Below are positions 7,247-13,963 of a DNA stretch of 26,003 nucleotides, one piece after another. The notes beneath the pieces were generated by a model. The model saw nothing but the letters and a program-made list of their open reading frames with translations, had not been told where the DNA came from and made no database searches. Made by a program: the position numbers and the translations under genes. Source of the stretch: JBKJML01 sp046596415 (lineage in GTDB: Bacteria > Actinomycetota > Thermoleophilia > Gaiellales > Gaiellaceae). The stretch is taken from positions 1 through 26,003 of the forward strand of contig JBKJML010000153.1 in NCBI GenBank assembly GCA_046596415.1. Reading direction: 5' to 3'. Every line of letters begins with the position of its first letter. The stretch's first letter is position 1.

Positions 7247-8578
7247 GTGACGTCTCGCCAGTCCGACCCTGTGCCCGGGACCGAGCCCGAGCGCGGGTTC
7301 ATCCTCGCCGTGCTCGCAAAAGGGGCGGCTGCGGACGAGGAGCTCGGCGAGCTGCGCGAGCTGGCCCGCACGGCGCTCGTCGAGCCGGTCGAGGCGCTCG
7401 TCCAGCAGCGCAGCGCACCCGACCCGCGCAGCTACGTCGGCAAGGGAAAGCTCGAGGAGCTCAAGTTGGCCTACGAGGCCGCGGGCGCCGACGTGCTGCT
7501 AGTCGACGGCGAGCTCGACCCGACCCAGCAGCGCGTCCTCGAGAACGCGCTCGAGGCGCGCGTCGTCGACCGCACGCAGCTGATCCTGGACATCTTCGCC
7601 CAGCATGCGCGGAGCGCGGAGGGCAAGCTCCAGGTCGAGCTCGCACAGCTCGAGTACAACCTGCCGCGCATGCGAGGCATGTGGAAGCACCTCGAGCGGC
7701 TCGGCGGCGGCACTGGCGCGGTCGGTGCGGGTGTCGGCACACGTGGCCCTGGCGAGTCGCAGCTCGAGACCGACCGTCGGATCGCCAACCGCCGTATCGT
7801 CGTCCTTCGGCGGCGCCTGAAGGAGATCGAGAAGCAACGTGGCCTGAGGCGCCAGGAGCGGCAGCGTACGGCGACTCCGACCGTAGCGCTCGCGGGGTAC
7901 ACGAACGTCGGCAAGTCGACAATCCTGAACGCGCTGACCGACGCCGACGTCTCGGTCGACAACCGGCTCTTCGAGACACTCGACCCGACCACGCGCGGCT
8001 TCGCCCATGACGGGAAGCGCTACCTCGTGACCGACACGGTCGGCTTCATCCGGCGCCTCCCGACCCAGCTCGTCGAGGGATTCGCGTCGACGCTCGAGGA
8101 GACACTCGTCGCCGACCTCGTGCTCCATGTTGCCGATGCGTCGGCCGCGGACGACCGCCTCGAGGAGATGATCGCCTCGGTCGAGCAGGTGCTCGCCGAC
8201 ATCGGCGCCGACGAGGTTCCGATCGAGCTCGTCCTGAACAAGATCGACGCGGTCGACCCGCTCGGGCGTCGGCGGCTCGCGAATCGCTTCCCGGGCGCGC
8301 TCCAGGTGTCGGCCCTCTCCGGCGCCGGGATCGAGGAGTTGCGCGAGCGGATCGCCGACCGCTTCTCGGACCGCTACGAGGACGTCCGCCTCCTGTTGCC
8401 CTACGACGAGGGGGGACGGCTCGCCGAGCTGTACGCGCTTGGGGCTCCGATCGACGAGCGGCGCGACGGTGAAGACGGGGTCTTCGTCCGCGCCAGGCTG
8501 CCGCGGCGCGAGATCGCCCGCTTCGCCCGCTACCTCGTCGCCGAGGCGCGCGACACCCCGGCGAGCTCCGAGCGGTGA
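7247..8578 (+). CDS. hflX: GTPase HflX (ribosome-splitting factor)
   Basis: HflX binds 50S and stalled 70S ribosomes and splits them under stress. The 443-residue form has the N-terminal HflX domain (about 20-190), including PRSYVGKGKLEEL and the glycine-rich GGGTGAVGAGVGTRGPGES, then a G domain with GYTNVGKST (G1), DTVGFIRRLP (G3) and NKID (G4). The start is taken as GTG 7247, not the in-frame GTG at 7151. The earlier start would add 32 arginine/serine-rich residues antisense to dapE, while 7247 sits 6 nt after a CATAAT box. It overlaps dut by GTGA. The miaB-miaA-dapF-hflX order is common in actinobacteria; here dapECD interrupts it. Confidence 0.93.
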   Translation: MTSRQSDPVPGTEPERGFILAVLAKGAAADEELGELRELARTALVEPVEALVQQRSAPDPRSYVGKGKLEELKLAYEAAGADVLLVDGELDPTQQRVLENALEARVVDRTQLILDIFAQHARSAEGKLQVELAQLEYNLPRMRGMWKHLERLGGGTGAVGAGVGTRGPGESQLETDRRIANRRIVVLRRRLKEIEKQRGLRRQERQRTATPTVALAGYTNVGKSTILNALTDADVSVDNRLFETLDPTTRGFAHDGKRYLVTDTVGFIRRLPTQLVEGFASTLEETLVADLVLHVADASAADDRLEEMIASVEQVLADIGADEVPIELVLNKIDAVDPLGRRRLANRFPGALQVSALSGAGIEELRERIADRFSDRYEDVRLLLPYDEGGRLAELYALGAPIDERRDGEDGVFVRARLPRREIARFARYLVAEARDTPASSER

Positions 8579-9009
8579 TCGACGTCCCGATCGCGCGGCT
8601 TCGCGAGGACGCCTCGATCCCGACGCGCGCCTACGACGGCGACGCGGGCCTCGATCTCGCCGCGTGCGAGCGGGTCGTGATCCAGCCCGGCGGCCGGGCG
8701 GCCGTCGGCACCGGTCTTGCCGTGGCGATCCCCGACGGCCATGCGGGGCTCGTGCTGCCACGCTCCGGCCTCGCTGCGAAGCACGGCATCTCGATCGTCA
8801 ACGCGCCCGGCCTCGTCGACGCCGGCTACCGCGGCGAGCTGAAGGTGTTGCTGCTGAACACCGACGCCGTCGAGTCGTTCACCGTCGAGCCCGGGATGCG
8901 GATCGCTCAGCTGGTCGTGGTCTCGTTGCCCGGTGTCAGGCCGGTCGAGTTCGACGAGCTGCCGGCGAGCGAGCGGGGAGCCGGCGGTTTCGGCTCGTCG
9001 GGCGCCTGA
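8575..9009 (+). CDS. dut: dUTP diphosphatase
   Basis: Trimeric dUTPase (144 aa) that cleaves dUTP to dUMP and PPi. All five conserved motifs are visible: YDGDAGLDL (1), LPRSGLAAKHGI (2), NAPGLVDAGYRGELKV (3), GMRIAQLVV (4) and the C-terminal glycine-rich RGAGGFGSSG lid (5). The GTG start overlaps the hflX stop in GTGA, and the stop overlaps the NUDIX start in TGATG, so the three genes look translationally coupled. Length is normal for the family. Confidence 0.95.
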   Translation: MIDVPIARLREDASIPTRAYDGDAGLDLAACERVVIQPGGRAAVGTGLAVAIPDGHAGLVLPRSGLAAKHGISIVNAPGLVDAGYRGELKVLLLNTDAVESFTVEPGMRIAQLVVVSLPGVRPVEFDELPASERGAGGFGSSGA

Positions 9010-9473
9010 TGGCGCCTGAGCCTCGCATTCGCGTCTCGGCGATCCTGCGTTGGCACGGCCGCGTTCTGCTGTGCCGGCACGAGAAGCGCGGCAGGGAGTA
9101 CTGGCTGCTGCCGGGGGGAGGGGTGAACGCGGGCGAGAGCCTCGTCGACGCGCTGCACCGGGAGCTCGAGGAGGAGGTGGGTCGGGTCGGCGACGGTGAG
9201 AAGCTTTCCGTCGAGGGGCCGGTGGCGATCGCCGACTCGATCGCGCCCGAACGGAGCTTCGCGGCGAAGCACGTCGTTCACATCATCTTCGCGGGCGACC
9301 TCGATGGGTCGCTGGAGGCGGTGTCCTCCCAGGACACCGCCGTCCGTGGGCACCGGCTTTTCACCTTCGACGAGCTGGACGAGATCGTCCTCCACCCGCC
9401 GATCCAGCGGTTCCTGCAGCGCTGGCAGCCCGGCGAACCGGCCGTGTACCTGGGTCGTGTCTGGGTTCCCTGA
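9009..9473 (+). CDS. NUDIX hydrolase
   Basis: 154-residue NUDIX protein. The NUDIX box runs from GGGVNAGES through REL to EEEVG, giving the GX5EX7REUXEEXGU pattern with all catalytic glutamates. The substrate cannot be read from sequence; being coupled to dut suggests nucleotide-pool cleaning, which is inference. The ATG shares one base with the dut stop. It is the last gene of the operon and faces gatD across a 65-nt gap holding a hairpin. Confidence 0.9.
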   Translation: MAPEPRIRVSAILRWHGRVLLCRHEKRGREYWLLPGGGVNAGESLVDALHRELEEEVGRVGDGEKLSVEGPVAIADSIAPERSFAAKHVVHIIFAGDLDGSLEAVSSQDTAVRGHRLFTFDELDEIVLHPPIQRFLQRWQPGEPAVYLGRVWVP

Positions 9474-9474
9474 T

Positions 9475-9520
9475 CTTTTGCGCGCGCAGACCCCTGAAGG
9501 GGCCGCCCGCGGCCCAAAAG
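9475..9520. terminator. Hairpin between convergent NUDIX and gatD genes
   Basis: The gap contains a GC-rich hairpin (9500-9505 pairing with 9510-9515, four-base loop) enclosed by a second complementarity, CTTTTG at 9475-9480 with CAAAAG at 9515-9520. An alternative CCCC-TGAA-GGGG stem overlaps it. There is no clean U-tract, so function as a bidirectional terminator rests on position and stem strength. Confidence 0.4.
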
Positions 9521-9538
9521 CTCGTTTGACAGTGCGCA

Positions 9539-10294
9539 TCAGGTGTACCGCCCACCGCGGTCGCGCGCGCGCTGCGCCGCGATGCCGTGTGCGGTGAGCT
9601 CGAGCTCGTCATCGAGCGGCGCCAGGGGCGGCGGATCGGCTCCGGTCGCATGTGCGAGCGCCTGCGAGAGCAGCCAATCGGCGAGCCACGGGTTGCGTGG
9701 CAAGAGCGGGCCATGGAGGTAGGTGCCGATCGCGCGGCCGACTCGACAACCCTCGTAGCCGCTTTCGCCGTCGTTCCCGAAGCCCGCGACGACCCGACCG
9801 AGCGGCGCCGCGCCGTCGTCGAGCCGCGTGCGCCCGGCGTGGTTTTCGAAGCCCGCGACCGGGTGGAGTTCGCCCGGCTCGAGCTCGCACTCGAGCAGGA
9901 CGTCGCCGATCATTCGCCGCTCGCCTGCGACGGTGTCGTGGGGGAAGAGGCCCACTCCCGTCAGCTCGACGCCGGCGCGGTCGCGGTACCCACGCCCGAG
10001 CAGCTGATAACCGCCGCAAACGGCGAGCAGCGCCGCGCCGCCGGCGACTGCTTCCTTGACTGCGTCGCTCTTCGCAGCCAGGTCGGCTGCGATCAGCGCC
10101 TGCTCGCGATCCTGGCCGCCGCCGACATAGAGCAGATCGTGCTCCCCGGCCACGAGCGCGTCGCCGACGCTCACGGCACGGACGTCGAGCTCGTGCCCGC
10201 GCAGCGCCGCGCGCCGCGTGAGCACCGCGATATTGCCGCGGTCGGCGTAGATGTTCAGGTAGTCGGGATAGAGGTGGCCGACCAGGATTCTCAC
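9539..10294 (-). CDS. gatD: Lipid II isoglutaminyl synthase, glutaminase subunit GatD
   Basis: CobB/CobQ-like class I glutamine amidotransferase (251 aa) that supplies ammonia to MurT for amidation of the D-glutamate of lipid II. The nucleophile is C93 in AVCGGYQLLG and the catalytic His is H194 in TYLHGPLLPRNP. The start MRILVGHLYPDYLNIYADRGN is highly typical of GatD. The GTG start overlaps the murT stop by GTGA, the standard murT-gatD arrangement. It works at the inner face of the membrane with MurT on lipid-linked peptidoglycan precursor. Confidence 0.94.
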   Translation of the reverse strand: MRILVGHLYPDYLNIYADRGNIAVLTRRAALRGHELDVRAVSVGDALVAGEHDLLYVGGGQDREQALIAADLAAKSDAVKEAVAGGAALLAVCGGYQLLGRGYRDRAGVELTGVGLFPHDTVAGERRMIGDVLLECELEPGELHPVAGFENHAGRTRLDDGAAPLGRVVAGFGNDGESGYEGCRVGRAIGTYLHGPLLPRNPWLADWLLSQALAHATGADPPPLAPLDDELELTAHGIAAQRARDRGGRYT

Positions 10295-11661
10295 GTCTGG
10301 CGCTCCCAGTAGGGACGGACGAGGCCGCGTTCGACAAAGATCGCGCGCAGCGCCAGCATGGCGGTGTAGGTGGGGAGGACGACGAGCTCGCCCCCGGCCG
10401 GCGTCAGCTCGAGAGCACGGTCGAGCGCACGGCCGAGATCAGGCGCGACCTCGAGCGCCTCGCGAGGGAGGCCGCCGTAGACAAAGCGGACGGCGAGCTC
10501 CGCTGCGCGCCCGCCCGAGGCGACAACCCGGTCGGCAGCGGCGAGCAGCGGCTCGAAGTCGACGTCCCAGATCCACGAGACGTCCTTCCCGTCCGCGATC
10601 TCGTCGTTCAGCGCGATCAGCAGCACCTTCGTCTGGCCACCGTGGTCGAGCGTCCGGACTGCTTCGTTCGCACCCGCAGGATTTTTGATCAGGAGCACGA
10701 GAATCGTCTTGCCGCCGCACTCGATTCGCTCGAAGCGACCGAAGGCGGCACCAAAGCCCTCGAGACCGTCCTTCACCTCCTCGAGCGACGCACCGAGCGT
10801 CAGAGCCAGAGCGGCGGCTCCAAGCGCGTTGTAGACGTTGTAGAGGCCGGGGAGGGGCAGTTTGACCGTAACGCTGCCCTGGGGCGTCACGAGCCGGAAC
10901 GACGCGCTCTCGAGCGCGTCGAGTTCCACCTCGGTCGCGCGGATGTCGAGCGTCGGCCGTGCGTTGCCGCAGGCGGGGCAGCGGTACTCCCCGAGATGGC
11001 CGACGTAGGCCGCTGCGTAGTCGTAGGGGTGGCCGCACGCGACGCAGTACTTGGAATCGGCTGCATGCTGAAGTGCGGGTCGCGCCTGCCGCGGGTCGTC
11101 GAGACCGTAGACCAGGGAGCCTGGGCGCCCGCGGGCGAGCTCCCCGAGCTGCGGGTCGTCCCCGTTCACCACCAGGGTGGCTGCGGGATCGAGCCGCTCG
11201 GCGATCTCCCGCCAACGCGCCGCGACGAGCTCGAGCTCGCCGTAGCGGTCGAGCTGGTCGCGGAAGAGATTGCCGAGCAGGATCGCGCGCGGGCGCACCC
11301 GCCGCGCGACCTCCGGCAACGCTGCCTCGTCGACCTCGAGCAATCCGAGTTCGGCTCCGTCCGCGTCGAGCAGGGTCGAGGTGATGCCCGAGACGAGGTT
11401 CGCTCCAGAGCTGTTCCAGGCCAGGTGCGTCCTGTGCTCGAGGATCCGGGCCACCATCGCGCTCGTCGTCGTCTTGCCGTTCGTGGCCGAGACGAGGGCC
11501 GCCCCCTGCGGCAGCCGCGCCGCGAGGCGCCCGAGCGCGGCCGGGTCGAGCTTCCAGAGCAGCTTGCCGGGCAGGGTCGTCCCACCGCCCCTGCCGGCGA
11601 GGCGCGAAAGTCGTCCGACCGCCCGCGCAGTGGCGATCTCGGCGGCGAGGCGGAGGCCCAT
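10291..11661 (-). CDS. murT: Lipid II isoglutaminyl synthase, Mur ligase subunit MurT
   Basis: Mur-ligase-like ATPase (456 aa) that activates the D-Glu carboxylate of lipid II and joins it to ammonia from GatD. It has the ATP loop SATNGKTTTS (58-67), NGDDP (166-170), and the zinc ribbon that marks MurT, with C206, C209, C228 and C231. The C-terminal DUF1727-type domain has LIKNPAGANEA and ALNDEIADGKDVSWIWDVDFE. ATG 11661 is chosen over longer in-frame starts because a TACGCT box lies 7 nt upstream and MGLRLAAEIATARAV fits the usual MurT beginning. With gatD it forms a two-gene operon. Confidence 0.94.
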   Translation of the reverse strand: MGLRLAAEIATARAVGRLSRLAGRGGGTTLPGKLLWKLDPAALGRLAARLPQGAALVSATNGKTTTSAMVARILEHRTHLAWNSSGANLVSGITSTLLDADGAELGLLEVDEAALPEVARRVRPRAILLGNLFRDQLDRYGELELVAARWREIAERLDPAATLVVNGDDPQLGELARGRPGSLVYGLDDPRQARPALQHAADSKYCVACGHPYDYAAAYVGHLGEYRCPACGNARPTLDIRATEVELDALESASFRLVTPQGSVTVKLPLPGLYNVYNALGAAALALTLGASLEEVKDGLEGFGAAFGRFERIECGGKTILVLLIKNPAGANEAVRTLDHGGQTKVLLIALNDEIADGKDVSWIWDVDFEPLLAAADRVVASGGRAAELAVRFVYGGLPREALEVAPDLGRALDRALELTPAGGELVVLPTYTAMLALRAIFVERGLVRPYWERQT

Positions 11662-11668
11662 CGACACG

Positions 11669-11674
11669 AGCGTA
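11669..11674 (-). promoter_or_regulatory. -10 box for leaderless murT-gatD
   Basis: On the minus strand TACGCT lies 7 nt before the murT ATG, matching the TANNNT plus 6-10 nt pattern seen at other starts here. No ribosome site is present. Confidence 0.45.
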
Positions 11675-11760
11675 CCCGCTCGTCCAAACGGGACTCCCTC
11701 GATCGAGTGAACTTGGCTTCCCTCCCCCAAAAGGGGGGCGTTGGCCCCGGTAAAGGCGCA

Positions 11761-11873
11761 TAGGTTTGCCCCGAATGGCGGAGGTGCTGCGGCTCCTCGC
11801 ATCTTCGTCGTCTGTGTAAAGACTCGTGAACTGCGGCCCGCGCCATGTGGCGCGGCACTCAGAGGGAGTAAGG
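11761..11873 (+). promoter_or_regulatory. Promoter and structured leader of the subtilase gene
   Basis: A TAGGTT box (11761-11766) is the best -10 candidate, which would leave about 100 nt of 5' leader. The leader ends with a perfect 7-bp hairpin (11838-11844 with 11849-11855, loop ATGT) just before the GAGGGAG ribosome site at 11862-11868. Upstream, at 11724-11737, a C5-A4-G5 hairpin lies in the gap shared with divergent murT. I could not assign the leader to a known riboswitch class. Confidence 0.35.
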
Positions 11874-13721
11874 ATGCAAAGGAAGACAAGCGGCAACCGC
11901 GGGGAGGATCGCGCGAGCGCACTTTGGGGCTCGGGCAACCGTGGTGGAGAATCTCGCTCCAACGCACTCTGGGGCAAGGGCGGCAAGGGTGTGCTCGTCG
12001 CGGTTGCGACGGTCGCGCTCGCGGTCCCGTTCGCGCTGACCTCGAACGCAGGCGCCGGTGGCGGCAAAGGCCCCCTCTGGGCGTCTTCGCAGGGCCAGCC
12101 GGGCTTCGTTCAGGCCGACCTCCTCGTGAGGGCCAAGGCGGATCCGAAGGCCATGTTCGACGTGATCGTGCAGAGCAACGCAGGCACGGCTGTCGCGGAC
12201 GGCGCTTTCGGCGCGGTCGAGGCCGACGCGTCTGACCTGGGCAAGGCGCCCAAGGGCCAGAAGAAGGCCGAGTTCAACCTGATCGGCGGCATCTCCGTCC
12301 AGATCTCGGGCCGGCGGCTCGAGAAGCTGGCTCGGAAGGGCGGCCTGAACATCACCGAGAACCAGCCGGTACGGCTCTCGGGCCCCGCCTACACGACGAG
12401 CCAGCTCTGGCCCGCCGCGGTCGGGATCGACCGGCTCTGGGGCACGACGCTCAATCCAGGCCCGGCAGCACCCGCGATCGCGATTGTCGACTCGGGGGTC
12501 GATGCGACCAACCCGAGCTTCGGCCTGGGTCAGGTGGAGCAGGTCACGATGACCCAGCGCCTCCCGAACAGCGCGGGCGACGGCCGAGGTCACGGCACCT
12601 TCGTGGCCGGCATCGCAGCAGGTCGTCTGGCAGGCTATGCCGGTACGTCCCCGTCGTCGCGGATCATCTCGGTCGACGTCATGGACGACAACGGCTCCGC
12701 CTACACGACCGACGTCATCAAGGCTGCTCAGTGGATCTACGAGAACCGCGTGGCCAAGAACATCAAGGTCGCGAACTTCTCGCTCCACGCCACGTCGGTG
12801 GCTCCGTTCTATGCGGATCCGCTCGACCAGGCGGTCGAGAAGCTGTGGTTCAGCGGCGTCACGGTCATCGCGGCCGCGGGCAACTACGGCACGGGCGACA
12901 TCCCGAGCGGCGTCCGCTTCGCACCGGGCAACGACCCGTTCGTGATCACGGTCGGCGCGCTCGACATCGGTGGTACCGCAAGGCCGAGGGACGACGACGT
13001 CGCCCCGTGGTCGGCCTGGGGTCGCACCTACGACGGCTTCGCCAAGCCGGAGCTCGTCGCTCCTGGCCGCTACATGGTGGGCCCGGTGCCGATCGCCTCG
13101 ACGCTCACCGCGTTGCGGCCGGCGAATGTCGTCGGGCCTGGCCTGATGCAGCTCTCCGGCACGTCGTTCTCGGCTCCCGTGGTCGCCGGCGTCGCCGCAC
13201 AGATCCTGGCTCGGCATCCGAACTGGACGCCCGATCAGGTCAAGGGTGCGCTGATGAAGACGGCTCGCAACGTGCCGGGTGCCGTCCTGATGCAGGACGG
13301 CGTCGGCGAGATCAACGCCGTTGCGGCAGCGACCCGGTCGTTCAACGCTCCGAACCCGAATGCGGCGCTGAACCAGTTCAAGCTGCCGGCCTCCGGCGCC
13401 GTGGAGACCCCGACGTTCGATGCAGTGTCCTGGACGGACGCTGCGCGGGCGAATGTCTCCTGGGACTCGGTCTCCTGGACCGACGTCTCCTGGACCGACG
13501 TCTCCTGGGACTCGGTCTCGTGGACTGACGTCTCCTGGACTGACGTCTCCTGGACTGACGTCTCGTGGACTGACGTCTCCTGGGAGGACGCGGCCGCGAC
13601 CGAGGGTGACAACCTCCTCGGCACCGACGGCTACGAGCTGACCCCGGTCGAACAGATCGAGGCGGCGACGGATCCGGAGCTCGCTGTGGGCCCGCTCGTC
13701 GACACGGTCGCCGCCGGCTGA
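11874..13721 (+). CDS. Secreted S8 subtilisin-like serine protease with N- and C-terminal tandem repeats
   Basis: 615-residue subtilase. Order: two tandem GNRG...ALWG repeats (7-37), a hydrophobic export segment (about 39-57), an I9-like propeptide region (about 80-168), the peptidase domain (about 180-490), a linker, eleven five-residue VSW units (518-572) and an acidic tail. The catalytic triad is D206 (IVDSGVD), H240 (GHGTFVAG) and S431 (SGTSFSAPVVAG), with N337 (AAGNYG) as oxyanion residue. The spacing from Asp to His is short. ATG 11874 has a GAGGGAG site 6 nt upstream and is preferred to an in-frame GTG at 11826. Cytoplasmic presentation of the ALWG repeats before export would be unusual. 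Substrate unknown. Confidence 0.9.
   Translation: MQRKTSGNRGEDRASALWGSGNRGGESRSNALWGKGGKGVLVAVATVALAVPFALTSNAGAGGGKGPLWASSQGQPGFVQADLLVRAKADPKAMFDVIVQSNAGTAVADGAFGAVEADASDLGKAPKGQKKAEFNLIGGISVQISGRRLEKLARKGGLNITENQPVRLSGPAYTTSQLWPAAVGIDRLWGTTLNPGPAAPAIAIVDSGVDATNPSFGLGQVEQVTMTQRLPNSAGDGRGHGTFVAGIAAGRLAGYAGTSPSSRIISVDVMDDNGSAYTTDVIKAAQWIYENRVAKNIKVANFSLHATSVAPFYADPLDQAVEKLWFSGVTVIAAAGNYGTGDIPSGVRFAPGNDPFVITVGALDIGGTARPRDDDVAPWSAWGRTYDGFAKPELVAPGRYMVGPVPIASTLTALRPANVVGPGLMQLSGTSFSAPVVAGVAAQILARHPNWTPDQVKGALMKTARNVPGAVLMQDGVGEINAVAAATRSFNAPNPNAALNQFKLPASGAVETPTFDAVSWTDAARANVSWDSVSWTDVSWTDVSWDSVSWTDVSWTDVSWTDVSWTDVSWEDAAATEGDNLLGTDGYELTPVEQIEAATDPELAVGPLVDTVAAG
11892..11984 (+). repeat. Tandem 15-16 residue coding repeat with ALWG core
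   Basis: Two adjacent copies encode residues 7-21 and 22-37 of the subtilase. Each begins GNRG, continues with a charged/serine stretch and ends ALWG followed by a glycine-containing pair. DNA similarity is clear at the GGCAACCG starts and weaker in between, so the duplication is not recent. Confidence 0.7.
13425..13589 (+). repeat. Eleven tandem 15-bp coding repeats (VSW-T/D-D/S)
   Basis: 165 bp reads as eleven five-codon units. Six are VSWTD with synonymous codon changes, one at each end of the run is separated or altered (VSWTD then AARAN, final VSWED), and VSWDS occurs twice as part of a higher-order VSWDS-VSWTD-VSWTD pattern. Near-identical neighbouring units suggest expansion by slippage or unequal exchange. 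Confidence 0.9.
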
Positions 13722-13742
13722 TCCCGGAACGGCAACTGACGT

Positions 13743-13774
13743 GAGGAGCGGCGGCCTTCGGGCCGCCGCTCCTC
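13743..13774 (+). terminator. Strong hairpin terminator after the subtilase gene
   Basis: A perfect 14-bp GC-rich stem closed by a TTCG tetraloop (13757-13760), 21 nt after the subtilase stop. There is no U-tract, as is common for actinobacterial terminators. Confidence 0.8.
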
Positions 13775-13963
13775 GTTCCGCCCTCACCCGGACGGGTGAA
13801 GTGGGCGGGGTACCGCGAACGGGGGATACCACCGGCCCGATTCGCACCTAGGCTCTGATTCGCGGGCTCTGGCCCGTTTCATCTCTTGCATGCGGCAGAC
13901 GCGCATCCCGGCGTCAAGGAGAGGAAGGCAGTTGCGGAATCGATCGGCGGGGGGCTGCTCCCG
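13775..13963 (+). other. Upstream region of the GGDEF/HD-GYP gene
   Basis: The gap holds a 7-bp palindrome TCACCCG/CGGGTGA (13784-13799) and a TAGGCT -10-like box (13849-13854) that would give a leader of about 100 nt. A purine-rich AAGGAGAGGAAGG (13918-13930) lies 33 nt before the chosen ATG. A 25-codon ORF from ATG 13890 ends with a TGA that overlaps the GGDEF gene's ATG. Confidence 0.3.

Noticed and set aside
9526..9531. TTGACA as a plus-strand -35 box
   Set aside because: No -10 at suitable spacing and it would only drive transcription antisense to gatD.
11700..11860. c-di-AMP (ydaO) or c-di-GMP (GEMM) riboswitch before the subtilase or on the murT strand
   Set aside because: GGGGCAAACC on the minus strand and CCGAAT on the plus strand are suggestive, but the other conserved blocks of either class are missing.
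11859..13847. Long antisense ORF (over 600 codons) opposite the subtilase
   Set aside because: Shadow of a GC-rich gene; its translation is Arg/Asp/Val-rich with no domain, while the plus strand holds a full catalytic triad.
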